Below the pieces are notes generated by a model that saw only the letters and a program-made list of their open reading frames with translations, made no database searches and had not been told where the DNA came from. A stretch of 5,699 bases of DNA from Desulfurococcales archaeon (GTDB taxonomy: Archaea; Thermoproteota; Thermoprotei_A; Sulfolobales; Fervidicoccaceae): assembly GCA_027048265.1 (NCBI GenBank), contig JALTXS010000027.1:1-5699 (forward strand), read 5' to 3'. The number at the start of each line of letters is the position of its first letter. Position 1 is the stretch's first letter. The translations under genes and the position numbers were made by a program. Positions 1 to 4,493 of this stretch are shown here, piece by piece.

Positions 1-725
1 GGCAGGGGCTTGGCCCCGCCGCCTGGGGCGGTGGTTGTCGCTATGAGGGGTATGATGAGCCTCGTCTCCCTAACCACCACCACGCGGGTCCCGTTGTCTA
101 GGAGGAAGAGGCCCACGGGGTGGGAGAACTTGTCCCCCGCCACGCTTACTCTGGCGACGACGCCGGCCTCGCCCGGGGGATAGACCCTCGCGACCACAAG
201 CTCTCCTCCCCTTAGGAGGAACACGTGGGTCCCGTTGGTCTTGTACCAGTCCAGCTCATCCACGCCCTCAACCTGGACGTTAGTGCCCGTATAGTAGGGG
301 GCCCCGCCGGACGCCTTGCCGGCCTCGGGGACGGGCTGCTCCATCGCAACCGGGGTGGCGGTCAGGGTGACGGTCGCGGCCAGGGGCATTACATCCGCGC
401 GGACCACGCCATAGGGCAGGGGAGGGGCCCCGGGGCCCCTGGTCATGTGGGTGAGTATTTCCTCGAGCAGGGTCTTGTTGGATACCTCGTAGATGCTGCC
501 GGGCTCCAGCATTATGCCCGAACCACCTTGGCGCCCGGGTGCGCCCTCCCCGCCCTGGCTCGCGGGGGTGGTGGCCGTGTTGTTTGGTGTGGTTGTGCTT
601 GTTTGCGGGGGTGGGGCCTCCGCGGCTCCCGTGGTTCCTGGGGGGCTTGTCTGGAGGACGGCGAGGGCGGTTAGTATCATGAGGGCTGTGAGGAGTGTTA
701 TCGCGAGGGTTTCCCGGGGTGCCAT
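1..725 (-). CDS. Membrane-anchored extracellular beta-propeller protein (Beta_propel/COG4880-like), C-terminus cut by window edge
   Basis: This frame stays open from an ATG at 725-723 to the left edge, giving 241 codons plus 2 nt. Residues 8-24 are a hydrophobic segment after a short charged start (MAPRE), as in a signal peptide or signal anchor. Residues about 28-70 are a Thr/Pro/Gly-rich linker typical of archaeal surface proteins. Residues 149-165, NVQVEGVDELDWYKTNG, closely resemble the first blade of the Beta_propel family (NVQVEGVDEADIVKTDG-like), followed by a strand pair ending VARVYPP. Four N-glycosylation sequons are visible (N48, N83, N164, N211). A ribosome binding site (GGTGAAGGAG on the minus strand, 746-737) precedes the ATG. 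An in-frame TTG eight codons upstream is a weaker alternative. The gene is divergent from secE. The family's biochemical role is not established; a cell-surface or periplasmic location is inferred. Family assignment rests on the remembered motif. Confidence 0.85.
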   Translation of the reverse strand, partial: MAPRETLAITLLTALMILTALAVLQTSPPGTTGAAEAPPPQTSTTTPNNTATTPASQGGEGAPGRQGGSGIMLEPGSIYEVSNKTLLEEILTHMTRGPGAPPLPYGVVRADVMPLAATVTLTATPVAMEQPVPEAGKASGGAPYYTGTNVQVEGVDELDWYKTNGTHVFLLRGGELVVARVYPPGEAGVVARVSVAGDKFSHPVGLFLLDNGTRVVVVRETRLIIPLIATTTAPGGGAKPL

Positions 726-765
726 GGCTGTGCACTCTCCTTCACCCAAATGTATTGTGAGCGTG

Positions 766-777
766 GGATATAATGCT
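766..777 (-). promoter_or_regulatory. TATA box for the beta-propeller gene
   Basis: The minus strand reads ATTATAT (complement of 768-774). Initiation about 25 nt downstream would fall near 744-746, giving a leader of about 20 nt that just includes the ribosome binding site at 746-737. No experiment supports the start; the call rests on sequence and spacing. Confidence 0.55.
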
Positions 778-789
778 AGGCGGGTGAAC

Positions 790-816
790 GGGGCGTTGCA
801 GGCCCTGGAACGCCCC
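790..816. promoter_or_regulatory. 27-bp palindrome between divergent promoters, candidate operator
   Basis: The outer arms GGGGCGTT (790-797) and AACGCCCC (809-816) are perfect inverted repeats. The inner arms CAGG (799-802) and CCTG (804-807) are also perfect, around a central C803. Only the 798/808 pair breaks the symmetry, so 12 of 13 pairs match. The centre is 31-32 bp from the middle of each TATA box (771 and 834). This position suits a dimeric DNA-binding regulator serving both genes. No regulator is identified. Confidence 0.5.
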
Positions 817-830
817 CGGGCGGGGGTGGG

Positions 831-838
831 TTTATAAT
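831..838 (+). promoter_or_regulatory. TATA box for secE
   Basis: TTTATAAT stands out in otherwise GC-rich DNA. Initiation about 25 nt downstream would fall near 859-861, leaving a leader of roughly 37 nt that contains the secE ribosome binding site GGGTGA at 885-890. This is probably the head promoter of the whole plus-strand cluster. Confidence 0.65.
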
Positions 839-896
839 GGCTGGGGGCCCTGAGATACACCCGGTTCCCGTGGCGCTGTCGGAAGGGTGAACGGGC

Positions 897-1085
897 TTGG
901 CGGATAGGGGGAAGTTCAGCGACCTCTTCGGCTCTTGGAGGAAGATCCTGAGGCTCTCGCGCAAGCCGGACCGGGAGGAGTTCATGCTCCTACTCAAGCT
1001 CAACCTCATAGGCTTCACCATAGTGGGGAGCATCGGGTACGTGATACACATCCTGGCCACCGTGGTCATCCCCGGTATATTCTAG
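897..1085 (+). CDS. secE: Preprotein translocase subunit SecE (Sec61 gamma)
   Basis: This 62-residue protein is the size expected for archaeal SecE, a single-pass subunit that clamps SecY in the protein-conducting channel. Residues about 8-30 form a basic, amphipathic stretch (FGSWRKILRLSRKPDREEF). Residues about 34-60 form one hydrophobic membrane helix ending VVIPGIF. The start is a TTG, chosen because GGGTGA at 885-890 lies 6 nt upstream and because the protein then has the normal family length; no in-frame ATG comes earlier. SecE next to NusG and the L11-L1-L10-L12 genes is the standard order in both archaea and bacteria, which supports the call. The gene is first in the plus-strand cluster and shares an upstream region with the divergent beta-propeller gene. 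Confidence 0.92.
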   Translation: MADRGKFSDLFGSWRKILRLSRKPDREEFMLLLKLNLIGFTIVGSIGYVIHILATVVIPGIF

Positions 1086-1109
1086 GGGATGTGGAGGGGC
1101 ATGATAGTC

Positions 1110-1124
1110 CTTATTAGTTATTAA
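1110..1124 (+). promoter_or_regulatory. AT-rich TATA-like element before nusG
   Basis: CTTATTAGTTATTAA is the only AT-rich stretch between secE and nusG and holds two overlapping TATA-like cores (1111-1116 and 1118-1124). Initiation would fall at about 1138-1148, at or just after the ATG at 1140. The gene can therefore be read on its own transcript as well as by read-through from secE. Confidence 0.45.
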
Positions 1125-1199
1125 TGTGCCTTGAGTTGAATGGGCGAGCCACGCGGGAGGCTCCGGAGCTTCTCTAGAAGACCATCAGAGGGGAGCAAG

Positions 1200-1724
1200 G
1201 TGTCCCAGGAGGAGCAGTTGCAGGAGGAGGCCCCCGGCGGCAGCCAGGAGGCCGGGGCCCTCCAGGCTAGGAGGAAGGCCCTGTTCTTCGGGGTCAAGAC
1301 CACCAAGGGCCAGGAGCTGAACGTGGCCCTGATGATAGAGAACCGGGCCCGCACCAAGGGCCTGGAGCTCTACAGCATAGTCGCCCCCACGAGGCCCGGG
1401 GGGTTCCTGATACTAGAGGCCCCCCGCCCCTCCACGGTAGAGCTTTTAACCCGCGACATACGTCATGTGAGGGGTAGGATCAAGGGGGTAATGGGCCTGG
1501 AGGACGTCAAGTCCCTGGTCAAGCCCAGGCTCACGGCCGAGCTCCTCGAGCCCGGGATGGAGGTCGAGGTGATAGCGGGGCCCCTGAGGGGCTCCCGGGG
1601 CCAGGTGCTCCAGGTGAACAAGTCCAAGAACGAGGTAGTCCTCCAGGTCTACGAGGCGGCCTACCCCCTGAAGGTCACGGTTCCGGGTGAGCACGTCAAG
1701 CCTGTTGCCAAGGGTGGTGGTTGA
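1200..1724 (+). CDS. nusG: Transcription elongation factor Spt5/NusG
   Basis: This archaeal Spt5 homologue binds the RNA polymerase clamp with Spt4 (RpoE2) and raises processivity. Numbered from the GTG at 1200 it has 174 residues. A Gln/Glu-rich tail occupies residues 1-22. The NGN domain spans about 27-108, including ALFFGVKTTKGQE and the LILEAPRPSTVELL region. A KOW domain spans about 117-172 and opens with EPGMEVEVIAGPLRGSRGQV. The start at GTG 1200 is preferred: GAGG lies 8 nt upstream (1188-1191), and codons between 1140 and 1199 use AGA, TCT, TCA and CCA unlike the rest of the gene. An in-frame ATG at 1140 would add 20 residues and could be leaderless. The tail makes it longer than the roughly 150 residues usual for archaeal NusG. 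The stop overlaps the rpl11 start as TGATG, suggesting coupled translation. Confidence 0.93.
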   Translation: MSQEEQLQEEAPGGSQEAGALQARRKALFFGVKTTKGQELNVALMIENRARTKGLELYSIVAPTRPGGFLILEAPRPSTVELLTRDIRHVRGRIKGVMGLEDVKSLVKPRLTAELLEPGMEVEVIAGPLRGSRGQVLQVNKSKNEVVLQVYEAAYPLKVTVPGEHVKPVAKGGG

Positions 1725-2230
1725 TGAGCGGGGAGATGGAGATAGTGACGGTGAGCTTCAAGGCGGGTAACGCGAAGCCCGAGGACTTGGGCCAGGTGGA
1801 GAAGCACGGCCTGGACCCTAAAGTCTTGGCGGAGGAGCTGAACCGGAAGACCCAGAGGCTCAGGGGGTTCGACGTCACGGCCAGGATATACGTGTACCCC
1901 CGCACCCGGGAGTACTACATAGAGGTCGTGCCCCCCAACATAACCGAGCTCCTGCTCAAGAAGGCCAACGCCAAGGCCCCCAGCGGCGACCCCATGCACC
2001 AGAAGATAGGCGACCTGAGCCTGGAGGACATAATACACGTGGCCATTGGAAAGAAGAGCGAGCTCCTCACCCTCGACCTCAGGAAGGCCGTCAAGACGGT
2101 GCTGGGCACGGCGAGGGCCATTGGACTCACCGTTGAGGGCAAGGACCCCAAGGAGGTCACGAGAGAGGTCGAGCAGGGGGCCTACGAGGAGGTCTTCCAG
2201 AAGTACCAGGAGGAGTGGGAGGCCGCCTAG
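1724..2230 (+). CDS. rpl11: Large ribosomal subunit protein L11 (uL11), unusual N-domain
   Basis: L11 binds the 23S rRNA GTPase-associated centre at the base of the L10-L12 stalk. The ORF encodes 168 residues from the ATG at 1724, with GGGTGG at 1712-1717 six nt upstream. TTG 1721 and ATG 1736 are alternatives. The C-terminal RNA-binding domain is typical (residues about 96-150: GDLSLEDIIHVA, then TVLGTARAIGLTVEGKDPKEV near 125-145). The N-domain is not typical. Where nearly all L11 proteins carry a Pro/Gly-rich loop (PGPPLGPALGP-like), this one reads KPEDLGQVEKHGLDPK at residues 18-33 and is about two residues shorter there. Neither other frame in that stretch contains the motif, so a local frameshift does not explain it. 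Identity is supported by the C-domain, the length and the position before rpl1. Confidence 0.92.
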   Translation: MSGEMEIVTVSFKAGNAKPEDLGQVEKHGLDPKVLAEELNRKTQRLRGFDVTARIYVYPRTREYYIEVVPPNITELLLKKANAKAPSGDPMHQKIGDLSLEDIIHVAIGKKSELLTLDLRKAVKTVLGTARAIGLTVEGKDPKEVTREVEQGAYEEVFQKYQEEWEAA

Positions 2231-2239
2231 CGGGGAAGC

Positions 2240-2247
2240 TTATTAAA
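2240..2247 (+). promoter_or_regulatory. TATA box for rpl1-rpl10 transcript
   Basis: TTATTAAA lies in the 64-bp gap between rpl11 and rpl1. Initiation about 25 nt downstream would fall near 2269-2271, at an ATG (2269) within the shared leader motif. The expected message has a leader of about 25 nt carrying GGGGTG at 2282-2287, seven nt before the rpl1 ATG. Confidence 0.55.
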
Positions 2248-2254
2248 CTCGCAC

Positions 2255-2270
2255 CACCCATACAAGCCAT
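2255..2270 (+). repeat. Shared 16-nt leader motif, copy 1 (upstream of rpl1)
   Basis: CACCCATACAAGCCAT matches the sequence at 4115-4130 before rpl12 at 15 of 16 positions; the single difference is an A/G transition. A shorter relative, CCCGTACAAGGC, is at 4025-4036. All copies are in non-coding DNA just upstream of ribosomal stalk genes, so a regulatory or promoter-proximal role is possible but unproven. Confidence 0.5.
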
Positions 2271-2294
2271 GGCCGTAGAGAGGGGTGCCAGGAT

Positions 2295-2954
2295 ATGGCT
2301 CAGGCGGTTACGCTGACCGAGCAGCTGAGGGAGGCCATAAAGAAGGCCCTTGAGTCGGGGAAGAAGAGGAACTTCAAGGAGAGCGTGGAGCTCATAGCAG
2401 TCTTCCGCGAGCTGGACCTCAAGAGCCAGGAGTCCCGGATGAGGGAGACCCTCTTCCTCCCCCACGAGCCCCGCAAGCAGGTAAAGATATGCGTGGTGGC
2501 CGAGGGCGACCTGGCCCTCCAGGCCAAGAACGCGGGCGCCCACAGGGTGATAGGTCGCCAGGAGCTCAACGAGATGGCCAACAACAGGAAGCTGGCCAAG
2601 AAGCTCGCCAGGGAGTGCGACTGGGTCCTGGTGCAGACGGACCTGATGCCCATAGCGGGCAGGGTCCTCGGCCCCGCCCTGGGCCCCCGGGGCAAGATAC
2701 CCGTGCCCCTCCCCCCGAGGGGCGACGCCTCCGCGCTCATAAACAGGTACCGCCGGGCCGTCCTCCTCAGGGTGAAGGACCAGCCCCAGATACAGGTCCG
2801 GATAGGCACGGTTGACAACACCCTGGACGAGCTCGTGGAGAACGCCCAGGCGGTCCTCCAGGCCATTGAGAACAAGTACAAGGGCCTCAACGTCCTTGAG
2901 GCGATCTACGTTAAGAAGACAATGGGGCCCCCGGTTAAGGTGAAGCTAAGGTAG
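2295..2954 (+). CDS. rpl1: Large ribosomal subunit protein L1 (uL1)
   Basis: L1 forms the mobile L1 stalk that guides deacylated tRNA out of the E site; in several archaea and bacteria it also represses its own mRNA. The 219 residues match the usual archaeal length. Domain I is built from residues about 1-66 and 156-219, and contains the rRNA-binding stretch RNFKESVELIAVFRELDLKS (25-44) and the conserved TM pair in KKTMGPPVKV (207-216). Domain II (about 67-155) carries the family signature DLMPIAGRVLGPALGPRGK (116-134). The ATG at 2295 has GGGGTG seven nt upstream. A TATA box in the gap before it suggests its own promoter. The stop TAG overlaps the first base of the rpl10 ribosome binding site, so L1 and L10 are probably translated from one message. 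Confidence 0.97.
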   Translation: MAQAVTLTEQLREAIKKALESGKKRNFKESVELIAVFRELDLKSQESRMRETLFLPHEPRKQVKICVVAEGDLALQAKNAGAHRVIGRQELNEMANNRKLAKKLARECDWVLVQTDLMPIAGRVLGPALGPRGKIPVPLPPRGDASALINRYRRAVLLRVKDQPQIQVRIGTVDNTLDELVENAQAVLQAIENKYKGLNVLEAIYVKKTMGPPVKVKLR

Positions 2955-2961
2955 GGTGATC
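2954..2961 (+). promoter_or_regulatory. Ribosome binding site for rpl10, overlapping rpl1 stop
   Basis: GGGTGATC is an extended match to the archaeal anti-Shine-Dalgarno sequence. Its GGTGA core ends 6 nt before the rpl10 ATG at 2966. It starts on the last base of the rpl1 stop codon, which favours translational coupling and fixes the rpl10 start. Confidence 0.75.
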
Positions 2962-2965
2962 ACCC

Positions 2966-4012
2966 ATGAGGCTCGTGGTGAAGCAGAGGACAATACCCGA
3001 GTGGAAGAGACAGGAGGTCGAGGAGCTCTCCCAGCTCATGAGGGAGTACCCCGTCATAGCAGTTGCTGACATAACAGGGGTGCCCACCAGCCTCATACAG
3101 AGGATAAAGAAGCGCCTCAGAGAGCAGCTGGGCGACGACATCGAGATACGGGTGGCTAAGAACAACCTCTTCCGCATAGCCGGGGAGAAGGCGGGCCTCA
3201 AGGGCCTGGACCAGCTTGACCCCCACCTCACGGGCCAGAGGCTCTTCATATTCACCCGCATCAACCCCTTCAGGCTCTACAGCATACTCTCCCGGACCAA
3301 GATACCCGTCCCCGCCCGGGCCGGGATGGTGGTGGAGAGGGAGATAATAATCCCCGCCGGGGACACGGGCTTCCAGCCCGGGCCCATACTGAGCGCCTTC
3401 GGCAAGCTCAGGATACCCACCCGGGTACAGGGGGGCACCATATGGATAGCGAAGAACACCAAGGTGGCCAAGCCCGGCGACGTGATATCCAGCGACCTAG
3501 CCGCTATGCTCCAGAGGCTCGGCATATACCCCATGGAGATGGGCATAGACATAATGCTGGCCCTGGACAACGGCGTCCTGATACCCGCGGACAAGCTCAA
3601 GATAGACATAGAAGAGTACACGCGCATGATAGGAGAGGCCCACGCCCGCGCCCTGGCCGTGGGAGCAGAGGCGGCGGTTCCCGAGCCCGAGGTCCTGAAG
3701 CGCTCCATAGCCCTCGCCTACAATAGGATGATCAACGTGGCCGCGGAGGCAGGCGTGCTCGACCCCAGCATAGCCGACAAGGTGATAGCAAGGGCCGTGC
3801 AGAAGGCCTACGCCCTCGTGGCAGCGCTGGGTGACAAGGCTAAGGACCTGGGCATCGAGGCCCCCCTACCCGTAGCAGCAGCTCCAGCCGCCCCAGCGCA
3901 GCCTGCTGAGGAGGAGAAGAAGGAGGAAGAGGCTGAGGAGGAGGAAGAGGAGGAGAAGAAGGAGCTCAGCGAGGAGGAGCTCGCCAGCGGCCTCGGAGCC
4001 CTCTTCGGCTAA
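2966..4012 (+). CDS. rpl10: Large ribosomal subunit stalk protein L10 (P0, uL10)
   Basis: L10/P0 anchors the L12 dimers to 23S rRNA at the factor-binding stalk. Its 348 residues fit the long archaeal/eukaryotic form. Residues about 1-108 are the rRNA-binding domain (KRQEVEELSQLMREYPVIAV, then RVAKNNLFRIA). Residues about 109-182 are the insertion domain found in archaeal and eukaryotic P0 but not bacterial L10 (PARAGMVVEREIIIPAGDTG and GGTIWIAKNTKVAKPGDVIS). Residues about 210-298 are the helical spine that binds L12 dimers. An Ala/Pro hinge (299-314) leads to a Glu/Lys-rich tail ending LASGLGALFG, the segment that contacts translation factors. The last 38 codons plus stop are identical in DNA to the end of rpl12. 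The start is secured by GGGTGATC at 2954-2961. Confidence 0.97.
   Translation: MRLVVKQRTIPEWKRQEVEELSQLMREYPVIAVADITGVPTSLIQRIKKRLREQLGDDIEIRVAKNNLFRIAGEKAGLKGLDQLDPHLTGQRLFIFTRINPFRLYSILSRTKIPVPARAGMVVEREIIIPAGDTGFQPGPILSAFGKLRIPTRVQGGTIWIAKNTKVAKPGDVISSDLAAMLQRLGIYPMEMGIDIMLALDNGVLIPADKLKIDIEEYTRMIGEAHARALAVGAEAAVPEPEVLKRSIALAYNRMINVAAEAGVLDPSIADKVIARAVQKAYALVAALGDKAKDLGIEAPLPVAAAPAAPAQPAEEEKKEEEAEEEEEEEKKELSEEELASGLGALFG
3896..4012 (+). repeat. 117-bp direct repeat, copy 1 (3' end of rpl10)
   Basis: This segment, 38 codons plus the TAA, matches 4363-4479 at the 3' end of rpl12 at every base. The match breaks immediately on both sides (A3895 against C4362; A4013 against G4480). It encodes the acidic hinge-proximal tail ending LASGLGALFG. 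Both copies are in frame and parallel, 467 bp apart. Confidence 0.95.
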
Positions 4013-4015
4013 AAG

Positions 4016-4023
4016 TTTTAAAA
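4016..4023 (+). promoter_or_regulatory. TATA-like palindrome downstream of rpl10
   Basis: TTTTAAAA sits within the perfect 10-bp palindrome GTTTTAAAAC (4015-4024), three bases after the rpl10 stop. As a TATA box it would start a transcript near 4045, giving a leader of about 100 nt for rpl12. The T-rich run CTTTT at 4043-4047 could instead help terminate some rpl10 transcripts. Confidence 0.4.
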
Positions 4024-4024
4024 C

Positions 4025-4036
4025 CCCGTACAAGGC
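4025..4036 (+). repeat. Short leader motif, partial copy (after rpl10)
   Basis: CCCGTACAAGGC matches the core of the 16-nt motif at 4115-4130 at 11 of 12 positions. It lies directly after the TATA-like palindrome, at a TATA-to-motif spacing similar to the copy before rpl1. Confidence 0.35.
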
Positions 4037-4072
4037 TAAAACTCTTTTCGAGCCCCCAACCCGGACCTTCGC

Positions 4073-4120
4073 ATTACGCGCACCAGCGTAATACGCGGGT
4101 TCCCCCAGGTGGAACACCCG
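4073..4120 (+). promoter_or_regulatory. Two tandem hairpins in the rpl12 leader
   Basis: Hairpin 1 pairs ATTACGC (4073-4079) with GCGTAAT (4086-4092) around a 6-nt loop. Hairpin 2 pairs GTTCC (4099-4103) with GGAAC (4111-4115) around a 7-nt loop, and extends through a bulged A4116 as G4097-G4098 with C4117-C4118. The second stem reaches the shared motif and ends about 14 nt before the ribosome binding site. The leader could therefore fold as an RNA switch or protein-binding site for rpl12. No known family was recognised. Confidence 0.45.
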
Positions 4121-4130
4121 TACAAGCCAT
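4115..4130 (+). repeat. Shared 16-nt leader motif, copy 2 (upstream of rpl12)
   Basis: CACCCGTACAAGCCAT differs from the rpl1 copy at 2255-2270 only at 4120 (G for A). Unlike the rpl1 copy, it has no TATA box about 25 nt upstream of its 3' end, so a purely promoter role is less likely here. Its 5' bases also form the descending arm of leader hairpin 2. Confidence 0.5.
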
Positions 4131-4133
4131 CCA

Positions 4134-4140
4134 GAGGTGA
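4134..4140 (+). promoter_or_regulatory. Ribosome binding site that fixes the ATA start of rpl12
   Basis: GAGGTGA is a strong match to the archaeal anti-Shine-Dalgarno sequence. It ends 6 nt before the ATA at 4147. Its final TGA (4138-4140) is also the in-frame stop closing the rpl12 frame upstream, so no upstream start is possible. Confidence 0.75.
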
Positions 4141-4146
4141 GGAGAG

Positions 4147-4479
4147 ATAGAGTACATATACGCCTCCCTAATACTCCACCAAGCTGGGAAGGAGATAAAT
4201 GAGGAGAACCTCAAAAAAGTACTAGAAGCAGCAGGCGTCCAGGTTGACGAGGTCAGGCTCAAGGCCACCGTAGCCGCGCTGAAGGAGATAGACATCGACG
4301 AGGCCATTAAGAACGCCGCGGCAGTCCCAGTGGCAGCGGCGCCCGCCGCGGCTGCAGCCCCCGCGCAGCCTGCTGAGGAGGAGAAGAAGGAGGAAGAGGC
4401 TGAGGAGGAGGAAGAGGAGGAGAAGAAGGAGCTCAGCGAGGAGGAGCTCGCCAGCGGCCTCGGAGCCCTCTTCGGCTAA
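4147..4479 (+). CDS. rpl12: Large ribosomal subunit stalk protein L12 (P1), ATA start codon
   Basis: L12/P1 forms the dimers on L10 that recruit and stimulate translation GTPases. The frame encodes 110 residues, the usual archaeal length. Residues 2-58 are the helical dimerisation domain (EYIYASLILHQAGKEINEEN, then VLEAAGVQVDEVRLKATVAAL). Residues about 59-75 are an Ala/Pro hinge. The rest is a Glu/Lys tail ending LASGLGALFG. Family members begin ME-Y-I-Y-A, and here that initiator Met codon is ATA. A TGA lies in frame three codons upstream (4138-4140). No ATG or TTG occurs anywhere in the frame, and the first in-frame GTG comes only after the dimerisation domain, near residue 62. GAGGTGA is spaced 6 nt from the ATA. 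AUA initiation is the simplest reading; an error or mutation of ATG is the alternative. The last 117 bp are identical to rpl10. Confidence 0.93.
   Translation: MEYIYASLILHQAGKEINEENLKKVLEAAGVQVDEVRLKATVAALKEIDIDEAIKNAAAVPVAAAPAAAAAPAQPAEEEKKEEEAEEEEEEEKKELSEEELASGLGALFG
4363..4479 (+). repeat. 117-bp direct repeat, copy 2 (3' end of rpl12)
   Basis: This is identical to 3896-4012 at every base, including synonymous positions of the long GAG/GAA run and the stop codon. Upstream, the Ala/Pro hinges of the two genes differ, so identity begins sharply at the GCG codon of Ala73. This pattern suits gene conversion or recent segmental copying between the two stalk genes. Confidence 0.95.
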
Positions 4480-4493
4480 GCAGCGCTCAGGCC

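Noticed and set aside
225..837. Overlapping open frames on both strands (225-674 plus, 280-735 minus, 493-837 plus)
   Set aside because: They overlap the beta-propeller gene in other frames and give low-complexity Gly/Arg/Pro-rich translations with no family resemblance. The propeller frame has a promoter, a ribosome binding site, a signal anchor and a recognisable motif.
1722..1727. TGATGA resembling a C box of a C/D sRNA
   Set aside because: It is the nusG stop and rpl11 start overlap, the preceding base is not a purine, and no properly spaced D box pairs with it.
2300..2890. Long minus-strand frame opposite rpl1 (196 codons)
   Set aside because: In GC-rich DNA the antisense frames of a codon-biased gene stay open by chance. 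The plus strand clearly encodes L1, and the minus product resembles nothing.
3277..3708. Minus-strand frame opposite rpl10
   Set aside because: It is an antisense shadow of a well-supported ribosomal gene with no ribosome binding site or family match.
4097..4106. GGGTTCCCCC resembling a tRNA T-arm
   Set aside because: It lacks the conserved GTTCGA core, and no acceptor, D or anticodon arms can be placed around it. It is better explained as part of hairpin 2 in the rpl12 leader.
3866..4117. Minus-strand Leu-rich frame opposite the rpl10 tail
   Set aside because: The poly-Leu run is simply the complement of the GAG/GAA repeats and is not a real membrane protein.
4137..4152. GTG at 4137 as an alternative rpl12 start
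   Set aside because: It is in a different frame from L12 and would need a frameshift within the first codons. It also falls inside the Shine-Dalgarno sequence.
3896..4479. The 117-bp direct repeat as a mobile element or CRISPR-like unit
   Set aside because: Both copies are coding, in frame and part of essential stalk proteins known to share tails. There are no inverted termini, target duplications or spacer series.
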